Positions 38,664-48,584 of a DNA stretch of 64,000 bases are shown in pieces. The stretch covers positions 8,689,001 to 8,753,000 of the forward strand of contig CM072809.1 in assembly GCA_037013495.1 (NCBI GenBank), read 5' to 3'. Below the pieces are notes generated by a model. That model had not been told where the DNA came from. It made no database searches and worked only from the letters and a program-made list of their open reading frames with translations. Source of the DNA: Hippophae tibetana. Lineage: Eukaryota; Streptophyta; Magnoliopsida; Rosales; Elaeagnaceae. The position numbers and the translations under genes were made by a program. Within the stretch, counting starts at the first letter, position 1, and each line of letters opens with the position of its first letter.

Positions 38664-39301
38664 GATATTATGGTAACCAAACTAGAAAATGGTGTAATAA
38701 TTTTAGGACTAACGAATTTTTTTTAATTATTTTTTTAATATATATTTATACTAAACCGGATAAAAACCATAAAACCGGTTCAAAATTGGTTTAAAAAACT
38801 TGAAAAAATGAACCAGACTGGTGTTATAAATCCAGAACCGGAAAAAAAAACCGGGTTTAGACCTTTAAAATAGATCGAACTGGCCAAAAATAGAAAAACT
38901 GTAAAAAACCGAGAAAACCGGGTTCAACCGAACCGCTGGCCGGACCAACCTGAGCCGAACCGAGGTGACCTGAGTCGAGCCAAGGTGCGGACCGGCTACG
39001 CCCTCGAGCCGGACCGAGACGATCCGGATGACATGTCATCATCTTCAACCTCCAGACGGCGCGTGGAGGAGCGTAGGGCGCGTGGAAAATGGACCCTTCA
39101 CTTCAGGCGGCACGTGGGGGCGCGTGGGAGGTTTTTCTTCTACTCTATTTTTACCAAAATGTTCAGAATTGTGTTTAGAGTAATCTGGTAAAATTAGGTG
39201 GGAGAAATACTGCTTAAAAATTGATGTTTGTAATTAATATTTGTAAGGGTGTTTGAAATCTCTGTTTTAGAGAACAAGAGTTTCAAATTTGTATAAAGCA
39301 A

Positions 39302-39320
39302 CGACTTGGCTCTAATACCA
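39302..39320 (-). other. Primer-binding site (initiator Met-tRNA type)
   Basis: The minus strand reads TGGTATTAGAGCCAAGTCG directly next to the 5' LTR. It matches the common plant Copia site TGGTATCAGAGC except for one base in the first 12. Confidence 0.85.
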
Positions 39321-39566
39321 TGAAGAAATCAATGTTTAAAGAAATAATCAGAAGAAGAAATAAACGTTTCCTTCATATATTTTCTTAATTTGTATTGGAT
39401 ATTTACATTGTTTATATAGAAAAATATTAATTATTATTTCACCAATCACCATGATTGAATTGTATGATTTACAGCTTGATTGGTAGGCGCCGTGTATATT
39501 GGAAAAAATGTTTGGCTTCGGTGCAGTGTTTGTTGAATTGTGTTGGAGTGTTTGTTGAATTCAACA
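39321..39566 (-). repeat. 5' LTR of the Copia
   Basis: 246 bp, tgaagaaatc to gaattcaaca in plus orientation. It carries an extra 28 bases (gtgtatattgg... to ...ggcttc) relative to the other LTR. Confidence 0.93.
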
Positions 39567-40369
39567 CGTACGTGTATATATATAAGAGTTTAAATAAAAT
39601 AATAATTGAAAAAAATCAATTTTAAATTGCGTGGATAGTATTGGTTGACACGACGAACCGATGCTAGCCACGTAATATTACTGTTCAGTTATTTTCTTTA
39701 TTGTAGAAACCCAAAAAAATTTCATTTCTCTTCTCCACTTCTCCCAAAACCGAGCTCACTTACCATCTTTCTCAATTTTCGGTCACTTTCGACTACCATT
39801 TCAAACGCCGTTTTGTGTGTTATATTCCTCTTCTCATTATCTTTCAGATCTATTATTTTTTAAGCGAAATATTAAAAAAATTCATACCCATTTTTTCATT
39901 TATTCTCACTTACAAAACACTCTTTTCTTCTTCATTTTCTTCATTTAGTCACTTCATAACATTCTTGTAAGTATTTTTATTAATTTTGCAGCTTATTATT
40001 CAGTTTGTTTTATTTTTGTATAATTTTTTTATTTATGTATGTTTTTTATTATGCTTGTTATTTATGTTTGACTTATTTTCTGTGGAAATAATATCTGAAT
40101 GTTGTGTGTATGAAGGACTATAATATTTACCGTACATGGATAAATTTATTTATATATAAATAATTATATTTTATTAAGTCAAAGTAATACATTTGTAAAA
40201 TGATTAAAATGATAACTGTTTTGTATTATGTATGTTTTGATATATATTCTAATAACTAGGGAATTTATATATAATAATACTTAAAATATATTCATTGGAT
40301 ACATAATTAATTAATATGTTTAATTAATATAATTAATAAAAAATTAACAAATTTTGAATATCAAAGTGT

Positions 40370-40558
40370 AGAATTGAGGAGGACTATATTTCTAAAGTTG
40401 AAAGTTTCATGAAATTTGCTTGTAAAAATAGTAATATTGAAACTAGTATGAATAAGCTATTGTCTGTCTAATTTTCTTGTCACAATGGTGGTGATTCTAA
40501 GCCAAGCAAACTTATTCGCACAATCCAATTACATTTTGATGACATTATTTTATATGTA
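40370..40558 (+). pseudogene. Transposase-associated domain remnant (TNP2/En-Spm type)
   Basis: One frame reads RIEEDYISKVESFMKFACKN, then a TAA, then SCHNGGDSKPSKLIRTIQLH. The layout resembles the N-terminal transposase-associated domain of plant CACTA TNP2 proteins (YxxGVxxFLxFAxxN, then CPCxxCxN, then a conserved His/Leu segment), with most Cys lost. An untranslated-leader-like pyrimidine stretch lies upstream (39700-39970). The match is from memory of the family and is weak. Confidence 0.45.
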
Positions 40559-40746
40559 ATTTAAGTTAACTATATGTATTGTATGTACATTATTTATTTT
40601 TATAATAAATTTAATTATCAAATAATTAATTATATTTAAAATTTTAATTATTTGTATTATTATTTATATTTTGGTTTTTTATGTTATATATATTGAATAT
40701 TGAATACATTGTGTAGTGAAAAATGAGAATAAAAAAATCATAAAAT

Positions 40747-40905
40747 GTAAAGTCGGTTGAGAGGGTGAACCGACTTTACGTGTAAAGTCAGTTCACGCGA
40801 TCAACCAAATTTACACGTAAAGTCAATTCACTCGATCAATCGACTTTACATTTTAAGTCATTCAATTTAAAATCAGTTTTTAACCGATTTTAAAACACAT
40901 TTTTG
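40747..40905. repeat. Hairpin cluster at the right end of the CACTA-like element
   Basis: The first hairpin at 40747-40779 has a perfect 12-bp stem (gtaaagtcggtt and its complement) around a nine-base loop. It is followed by further copies of the gtaaagtc / gactttac motif in both orientations, then cagtttttaaccgatttta. Such arrays are typical of subterminal transposase-binding regions. Confidence 0.6.
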
Positions 40906-40910
40906 TAATA

Positions 40911-42433
40911 TTACGAATTATATACTTATTTACACTGTAATTTAGGTTTTGTAAAATTTACAATTTACTTTTAATAAAGTTTAGATATAAGTGCATGAGA
41001 AAGATGAAAACCCCATATATACAATAGTATATAAAATTTACATGGATTTGTACTCAATTTTTTTGATCACATGTACATTGTAGAAAATTAGCAATGATGT
41101 GTAACTGGGGAAATTTAAAGGTTTTTTTTTCTTCTTTTTGTGAACATTATACTAAATATACTGTGAAATATAAGAAACTTAAATTATATTATAAATATTG
41201 ATATAATTTAAACTTATTTTGTGAGTTAGCACTTAATAAATTAGGTATTGTTTTGAAAACGTGCAACTTTGGTCCAATTTTCCCTAAAACTTAGAAAACA
41301 ACTATGGGATCTCAACTCTCAAATCGCCCTTAACAGAACAAAGGGTAATACAATTTTGATGATTGTTTCAAGTGGAAGTATTTAACGTCTCATGCACAAT
41401 GATACTCACATCTATAAATATAACAACATTTTGAGATAAATTAAACTTTAAACTTTTTTTAATGCATTGAGGTCAAAGTTAGAATAATTTGATTCTTAAA
41501 TTATTAAGATTTAAGGGTTGTCTTGAATAATCTGACTCAGCGCGAAACAATTAATTAATAACATAACAGATAAAAAAAAGCAAGCAAAAAATTAAGTTAT
41601 ATATATATATATATAACTAATTATTTTGAGATAAAACCTTAAACTTTTGTTTATGTACAATTGAGCTCAAAGTTTGCATAATTTTTATTTTCGTTTAAGG
41701 TTGCCTGACAAATCCAACTAAGCGTTTAATCAATAAGAAGCAACAAATAAAAATCAACTTTTATTAATACTAATGAAATACATTAAATTATTAAATAAAA
41801 TATAAAATTGTTCTAATATTATTCTTTTTTATTTTAAAAATAACAGTCTCTAAAAATTAAGTTTTAATTGCATAATATACTCACTTCTAAATGAAGTTTT
41901 ATTTTAACCTTTTTTATAAGTGCATACATGTTTTTTTTGTAATGTAAAAAAAAATATGTTTTTTTCCGGTACACATGTATTTTCTTATCAAGTAAAAAGT
42001 AAAATCAATTAAATAATTTTTTTATTTAAAACCTAGAAGAAATTCAGTGCATATTTTGCATGGTTCATATAAATTTTTTAAAATTTATATATATACGGAA
42101 TCCTCTTATCCTCTAGCTGCATTACTAAACATTAATTGTTCAACAAAGACTCAGAGATCACATTTAAAAAAGAAAGAAAGAAAAAACTCATGATCAGAGT
42201 ACACTTAATTAGTCCACCCAAGCAATTAGAAAAGTGCCGGGAATGGAAACTAATATTTAACATACGTAAATAAAGTTACAAAGTGAAAAGTAGAATATCT
42301 CACTCCTTCTTGCCCATATTACATGGAGTAATAATTAACACTCTCTTGAATACAAATAACTATTAATTATTCGAGCCTCATGTTATTCTGTCCATATATA
42401 TATATATATATATATATATATCCTCATGTTAAA
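40911..42433. other. AT-rich intergenic, downstream of the second glutaredoxin
   Basis: No gene recognised. TA dinucleotide runs occur near 41599-41615 and at 42394-42421, the latter directly beside the 3' end of the glutaredoxin. Confidence 0.5.
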
Positions 42434-42760
42434 CTAGCAAGTTCTGTTCCAAATAAAGATAGCACCAGCATTAAGAAGCAAAGGGGCAAGCCTATTTTGA
42501 ACATTGAGACCAATGACTTGCGGGGCACCACCTATAAGCTGTTGGCCTATAAAAACAGCAGGCACGCTGGGTTGACAACCCAATTGAAGCAGAGTTCTCT
42601 CAATTTGATGCCCATTTGGCATTTCATCAAGCTCATACACTGTTGGATTTGCCCCAAAGCTTTGTATCAGTAACTTTATTGAGTGACTCATTGCACAGCT
42701 ACTCTTGCTGAATACCACTACTGGCTTGTTATCCACTAAACTTGCTACTGCACCTGCCAT
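42434..42760 (-). CDS. CC-type glutaredoxin, GRXS6-like (active site CAMS), extended tail
   Basis: Intronless class III glutaredoxin, 108 aa, closely related to the gene at 29124-29432 (shared VFSKSS, SHSIK, SFGANP, YELD, SVPAVFIGQQ). The active site reads CAMS, so the second Cys of the family signature is Ala and only one Cys remains. LAPLL keeps the LxxLL motif. The C-terminus is odd: after AGAI it reads FIWNRTC instead of stopping after WV or WL, so the ALWL-type TGA-binding tail is split and extended. A TATA box lies at 42843-42851. The frame is otherwise intact. Probably a functional or recently altered tandem paralog. Confidence 0.88.
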   Translation of the reverse strand: MAGAVASLVDNKPVVVFSKSSCAMSHSIKLLIQSFGANPTVYELDEMPNGHQIERTLLQLGCQPSVPAVFIGQQLIGGAPQVIGLNVQNRLAPLLLNAGAIFIWNRTC

Positions 42761-42842
42761 TTTGTATATACTGATCGAGTGTATTTGATTTATAGCTAGC
42801 TAGCTAGTGATGAGTTGAGAAAATGAGTGTCTCAGTTAAGGT

Positions 42843-42851
42843 CTATTTATA
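42843..42851 (-). promoter_or_regulatory. TATA box of the second glutaredoxin gene
   Basis: The minus strand reads TATAAATAG about 85 bases before the start codon. Confidence 0.6.
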
Positions 42852-43063
42852 CAGGAGGTATATATTATATTTGGTTATTTGAATGACATTATTATGACAC
42901 TCTTCCTCCAAATAGAATATTAGTTACAAACAACTTTTTTATTTTAAAAAAAGAAAGAATAATTAATTTGTTGTGAATGATAAAATGGATATAATTGATT
43001 CCCCAGATTACTCCTTTTATGATTATTTTGATGCTGACCTTTTTATGCACGAGTGGCTAGTGC

Positions 43064-43079
43064 ACACAACTAGTTGTGT
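43064..43079. promoter_or_regulatory. Perfect 16-bp palindrome upstream of GRX
   Basis: ACACAACTAGTTGTGT reads identically on both strands. It lies about 300 bases upstream of the glutaredoxin start at 42760. A dimeric transcription-factor site is possible but unproven. Confidence 0.35.
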
Positions 43080-43165
43080 AACACTAACACTGTCATGTCT
43101 ATACATGTGTGAATTATGTATATAATAACCAGCATGTTGGCGACGTTAGTAGTTTACAGATGTTT

Positions 43166-43168
<3 letters not shown>

Positions 43169-43206
<38 letters not shown>
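43169..43206. repeat. TA dinucleotide microsatellite
   Basis: Uninterrupted AT alternation of about 38 bases. It creates a spurious Tyr/Ile-repeat reading frame. Confidence 0.9.
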
Positions 43207-43214
<8 letters not shown>

Positions 43215-44249
43215 GGAATAAAAAGGAAGACAAAATCAATGTTTCTATCACTTTTAGATGTTGCAGCTAGAGAACAAAGTGAATTAGTACATTCCAAAAT
43301 TATCCGGATCATGTATAAATGTAATATATATATGCGCTTAAAAATTTATATATACACACTATTAAACTTCTCATTAGAAAGTATTAATCTGGTTAACTGA
43401 TTCAGTCAAATAAACTAATTTGATTAATGATTTTTGATTTTTAAATAAATAATTGGGTTTATAGTTTTTGATTCTTTTGATGAAAAACAGAATCACTAAT
43501 ATTTTTGAATATAATTTGCACTTTGGGATTTCAAAAGAAAAAAAAAATTCTACTATATTAACCTTTTAAATTAAAAAAAAATATTTATGATTATTATTTA
43601 TAAATTTAATTGCAACAATAGAAAGAATCGAGCTCTTCCATATATAATTGCATCAGTTATAATTTAAGAAGCTTCATTCTATAGATTTTTTAAATAAACA
43701 ATTACGTACACAACTCATGTTACCTTTTATATTGCACAATATTCAAACTCAAGTTTCTTTAGTCTTAACTTATAACATATGTTTTTAGATAATAAAAAGA
43801 TTATTAATTTAATTTCATATTTTGTAAATTGTGCCTTTAATTAAAAGATAAATCATAATATAATTAAAAAATTAAAATCATTACTAAACATATATTCTTA
43901 GAAAATTACATGTAAATATCAAAGTTATAATTATATCTTATACTTAACACATACGTGTATACACTTTTTTTTCTTGGTTGAGATACAATTATCACGTTTG
44001 AAGTACATTCAATATAGTGTACAATATCAGAATTGCCTAATACTAAAACAAAGTGGTACTCATCAAAATGTAAGTTATATATGATAATTAATATAATATT
44101 TAATTATAAATTATTTTTTTTTTTATCAATTTAATTAATAATTATCAACACATATAAATGATATATAATTGTAATACAAGTAAAATAAAGAATTGCTCCT
44201 AAATATAATGTAGGATATCAAAAGTGTGTAGTACTAAACCGACGTGCGT
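43207..44249. other. AT-rich intergenic, nothing recognised
   Basis: No coding family or paired repeat seen between the microsatellite and the Copia fragment. Confidence 0.5.
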
Positions 44250-45646
44250 ACTAAAAGGAAGTATAATTCTGATGGCTCTGTGGAATAATACAAGGCTCGG
44301 TTAGTGATCAAATAATACAATCAGATTGAAGGTTTTGACTATCAAATTTTTTTTGCACCAGTAACCAAACTTATCACTCTTTGGATTTTTCTTGGTGTTG
44401 GTGCTATTCAAAATTAGCATCTTCGACAACTCGATGTCAACAATGTTTTTCTCTATGATGATCTTCATAAAGATGTCTACATGTCTCTTCCATCTGGATT
44501 CAAACGAAATGGGGAAACACGAGTATGTAAGCTACACAAATCTTTGTATGGATTCAAACAAGCTTCACGACAATGGTTCATCAAGCTATCAACAACACTT
44601 AAACTAGTTGGTTTTAACCAATCCAAGTATGATCACTCACTATTCGTCCGAACCTATGGTAATTTCTTTTTTGTTCTTCTTGTCTATGTAGATGATATAA
44701 TCATAACATGAAACAATGTACAAGACATTGAAGAAACTAAGAATCATCTCATGAGATAATTCAAGCTTAAAGATCTCGGTGAATTAAAGTATTTTTTGGG
44801 CATAAAAGTTTCACGTTCTAGGAAGGGAATTGTTCTGTCACAACACAAGTACGCACTTAAAATATTGGAGAACATGAGTTATCTTGGTGCCAAATCTACC
44901 AATTCACCTATGGAACAAAATTTGTCCCTCAGCAAGGTTGAAGGGGAATTCATCAGTAATCCCACATCCTATCGAAGACATGTTGGGAGATTAATATACT
45001 TGACCATCACAAGGCCTGACTTAGTGTATGTTGTACACATTCTCAGTCAACATATGGATAAAACCACGTCAACCATATTTGGAAGCAGCTCAACGAGTCC
45101 TACAATATGTCAAGAACACACCAGGACAAGGTCTCTTTTTCTCAGCAACTAGTTCATTACAACTAAATGCTTTCTGTGACGTAGATTGGGCAAAATGCAC
45201 AGATATACGACGATCAACCACCAGATATTGTATATTTCTTGGAAACTTGCTAATTTCCTAGAAGACTAGAAATAAAATACGATCTCACGATCAAGTGTAG
45301 AAACAGAATATCGCTCTATGGCAACAACATGTTGCGAAGTAACCTAGTTACGATACATTTTGGATGATTTGGGTATCAAACACTCCCAACCAACCAAGTT
45401 ATATTGTGACAATCAAGCAGCCATTCACATTGCATCAAATCCAGTGTTTTATGAACGAACCAAACATATAGAGATCGATTGTCATCTAGTAAGAAAAAAG
45501 ATTTAAGTTGGAATGATCAAAACTTATCATATCTCTATATTAGAACAACCAACAAATATATTTATCAAATCCTTGAGTTTTTCACAATTCTCGAGCTTAC
45601 TTAATAAGTTAGAAATAATTAACATATATTCTAACTTGAGCGAGAA
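44250..45646 (+). mobile_element. 5'-truncated Copia fragment (RT and RNase H)
   Basis: Plus-strand remains start inside the reverse transcriptase (around SDGSVE) and run through QLDVNN, LHKSLYGFKQASRQW, YVDDIII at about 44690, [28 protein letters not shown] and the RNase H piece [15 protein letters not shown] near 45400-45440. Stops and frame changes interrupt it. No gag, protease or integrase is present. A degraded polypurine tract (aacttgagcgagaa) ends at 45646 and is followed by tgtta, the likely start of a 3' LTR whose end I could not find. Confidence 0.85.
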
Positions 45647-46529
45647 TGTTAAAGAACTCGAGATCCAGTTGGTGACAACCAACACATCAGTTGGAAGCAA
45701 CTACCAACAGATTTATGAGAAAGAACGTGCTGTTCAAGAACATTTTTCTCTATAATTATTTTTGTTTTTAATTATTATAATTTTATTTTTCTTTTATATA
45801 AATAAATTATAAACATTTATTTATTTATAATTAATAAATCCATTTTTTAAAAAAACGAACTCTACCATCAAAAAAGCAAGCCGGATATGATAGCCGTGCA
45901 TGCATGAAGAAGATCGAAGATACGTTTAGGACCTAATAATATACTCCAATATATAAATTCTCTACAACAAAATGCTCTCCAAAAAAGATATTCTCCGAAT
46001 CACAGACAGTATTCGAAAGTATGCCTTATTTATGTTTATCAACACGTTATTCTTCGTAATCATGACTAGCATTTTTATATTATTTCCAATATAAAAGCTA
46101 AAAAGCATTATTTCTATATTATTAGGCATCAAATGGTCGGTTAATATTATAAGTAACTTAATATTTTGTGCTAAAAGCCGAGATCCTAAAATCTAAAGCA
46201 CCAGAATAACTATTCACTTTTATATATCATTAAAATTATAATATAATAAATTAATTATATTAAATCTACTTAATTTATAATTATGAATCAAAACTGATAA
46301 TATCTTATTATATGAAATGAGTCCGTCTTATTATAAATAGGTAGATTAGCCGTGTAGCATCAAAAACTCATAAAATTATTATTGCATTTGATATATATTA
46401 TTTTATACAAGACAGACTTTTTCTTGACTTCCTACCTCATCCTAATAAATTTAATGAAAGATCTTTGGAGCTAATTAGAAACGCTTGTGAGTTGTGAACT
46501 TTATCAATATATAAAATAACTGTTTTTCA

Positions 46530-46590
<61 letters not shown>

Positions 46591-48584
46591 TGTTTTTTTA
46601 ATGCCATTTGAAGAAATATTACGCATGGTATATATTTTAAGTAATTTTTGGGAAAATATTCCCTTATCAAATTAGATAATATAATTGATTGAGAATTTGA
46701 TTAATTTCATTCACATTGCAGGAAGTTCATGCATCTCCTTTTCTAATTCTTGATTATAGTCGCTCAAGGGGTTGCAATTTGTGTGTCATGTTATACAAAG
46801 TTAACGTGTTAATTAATAATAATAAAATTTTAATTAAACGGTCAACGTTTGACCCATTAATTAAATAAATAAAAGTTACATATAATACCTCGATTTTTCA
46901 AATAAATAGCAAAATGTCTTTCTTTTTTATTTTTTCTATAAATTTTAATTGATGTAATTTGAATTTTTTATTTAAAATGATAAAAAACTGTATTTACAGT
47001 CAAATTATTAAATAAACCACGATGAATAGCAAATTAATAACAAAATATCTCCTACAGTTATAATACAAAGAAAAAAATAAAATAAAGATAGTGTAGAGAA
47101 TATTATAGTTTAGTTTAATTTAAAATAAATAATTAGGAAGAAAGATAAAATAAGGGACCAGTAGCAATGTACCATGCCTATATGACTATGACATATTTTT
47201 TTAATGAGCATTTTTACCAAATTTCCCTAAATGTTTTTTTATCAAATAAAATATATCTTTAATGGGATTGTGATCAAAACAAATAATTGAAAAAAAGCCA
47301 GATGAAGCTTTAAAAAGAAGGTATATAAAGTAGTTGTCGAAGAATGTCAACTACACTGATCGATGGCTTAATTAGCAAGTCTAAAGGATCAATGTGATTG
47401 ATATAAAAAAATGCGAGGGCGGTTTCTAGCATCACAAAACCGTGGATTAGATAGATATAAAGATTCCCAAGTTACATTTTTTTTTTCCTCATCACAAAAA
47501 CGGTTCCTTATCAGAAGTTTCGACAAAGATCGATCATGATGTTGCAACATTGATCACACGATTCCATTGGGGGGCATAAATGTCACGTATGTTGGCACAC
47601 ATAATTTTAGTTATACAAAGACAAATTTAAATAATATTTATTTGCTTCTTTTTTACTCTACTGTAGCCTATAGGAATGTGGTTGTGGTGCATTAATCCCT
47701 GTTTTCTGTATTTTGTACATCTGTGATTGTGATATGTGGTACTTAACTTCTGAAGCTTTCTCATACTTGATTCATGACTTTCACTGTCTTTTCTAAGTAG
47801 AAGAACAACACAAGATGGCCAAAAAATAAAATTGAAAATTACATAAATGTTTGTATCAATCCTGATAATAAAGATTGTGAAAAGAGATGAAACACTCAAG
47901 TTTCAGAGGTTTGTATTATTCATTTTACTTGAAGAGTTGTGCTTTAACTACAACAGGACTAACACAGTCTGCAAAGAAATAAGTTTCAGCAGACCTAACC
48001 AACTTTAACCAATCGAATGAGGATAGTCCAGTGGAAGCAGGGACGACGATGTAACCCTACTAGTAGTTTCCTCAGAATATTTTTACGTAAACCTCTTGTC
48101 ATGAACACAAAAATAACACGTCAATGTCAGACAATGAAGCTCTACAAGTTGTGCCCCTCACACCTTCTTGTTAGGTCAAAGGTGTTTGTTCTTTCATTTG
48201 ATGCAAACCATTCTAATAATACTAGTTGGATTTCTTGAAATTAACTGCTAACAACCCATTACTCATCTCCAAAGTAAAGGCGGAGCATTCCTTTCAGTAG
48301 GCTGTACCGGATATTAAAGGCAAATTATGATTAATGTTGCTTACCACCAAAGCAGAAGAACAGCAGCAGTTTTAAAATATACACAAGTATATACTATTCT
48401 CACAACTCAGTGCTACAAATTTGAGAAAGCAGCGACTCAAATCTATCAACCATTGTGAATCCAAGTAGTTTCCGCAACTAATGTTGAACTTAAAACGAGT
48501 GCCGTATAAAAGGGGTTAAAACAACAGACGCCCAAGCTTGGTTTTAAGTTCAGCCAAGAAAAAGCTATCAGATCGTCTCAGATA
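45647..48584. other. Intergenic, probable 3' LTR remnant then AT-rich DNA
   Basis: The first few hundred bases may be the 3' LTR of the Copia fragment. The rest has no recognised gene and contains the AAT microsatellite at 46530-46589. The last 600 bases are less AT-rich and probably include the former 3' UTR of the OTU pseudogene. Confidence 0.4.
46530..46589. repeat. AAT trinucleotide microsatellite (about 20 units)
   Basis: Uninterrupted AAT repeat. Both flanks read taactgtttttt-like sequence (46517-46527 and 46588-46598), so one flank seems duplicated. Confidence 0.95.

Larger units (their letters stand above)
34178..39571 (-). mobile_element. Ty1/Copia retrotransposon, near-complete, inactivated
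   Basis: A structurally complete element in minus orientation. It has LTRs at 34183-34400 and 39321-39566, the perfect 5-bp target duplication CGTAC at 34178-34182 and 39567-39571, a primer-binding site beside the right LTR and a polypurine tract beside the left LTR. The single gag-pol frame spans 38663 to 34408 and is interrupted by about nine stops and one 1-base frameshift. The LTRs differ by about 10 substitutions over 218 aligned bases by hand count, plus one 28-base indel. It inserted into a CACTA-like element. Confidence 0.95.
33652..40910 (+). mobile_element. CACTA-like DNA transposon remnant split by a Copia
   Basis: The left end begins cattacaacaaaaaaaa, close to the CACTACAA end of plant CACTA elements. 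Both flanks carry clustered inverted subterminal motifs: a foldback at 33785-33875, related sequence at 39629-39675, and hairpins at 40747-40905. Sequence near both ends resembles aaaatcgattttta in inverted orientation. A degraded transposase-associated domain lies at 40370-40558. Removing the 5.4-kb Copia leaves about 1.9 kb. The right terminus and the expected 3-bp duplication could not be fixed, so the class is inferred. Confidence 0.5.

Noticed and set aside
38857..39191. GC-richer frames between the Copia gag and its 5' LTR
   Set aside because: They fall in the untranslated leader of the Copia, including repeated aaccgg-type motifs. No protein family matches.
43116..43400. Frame with Tyr/Ile repeats
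   Set aside because: It is produced by the TA microsatellite at 43169-43206.
32039..47520. Similar strings containing catcacaaa at about 32052, 47429 and 47493
   Set aside because: The shared core is short in AT-rich DNA and the extended sequences do not align, so chance is the simplest explanation.
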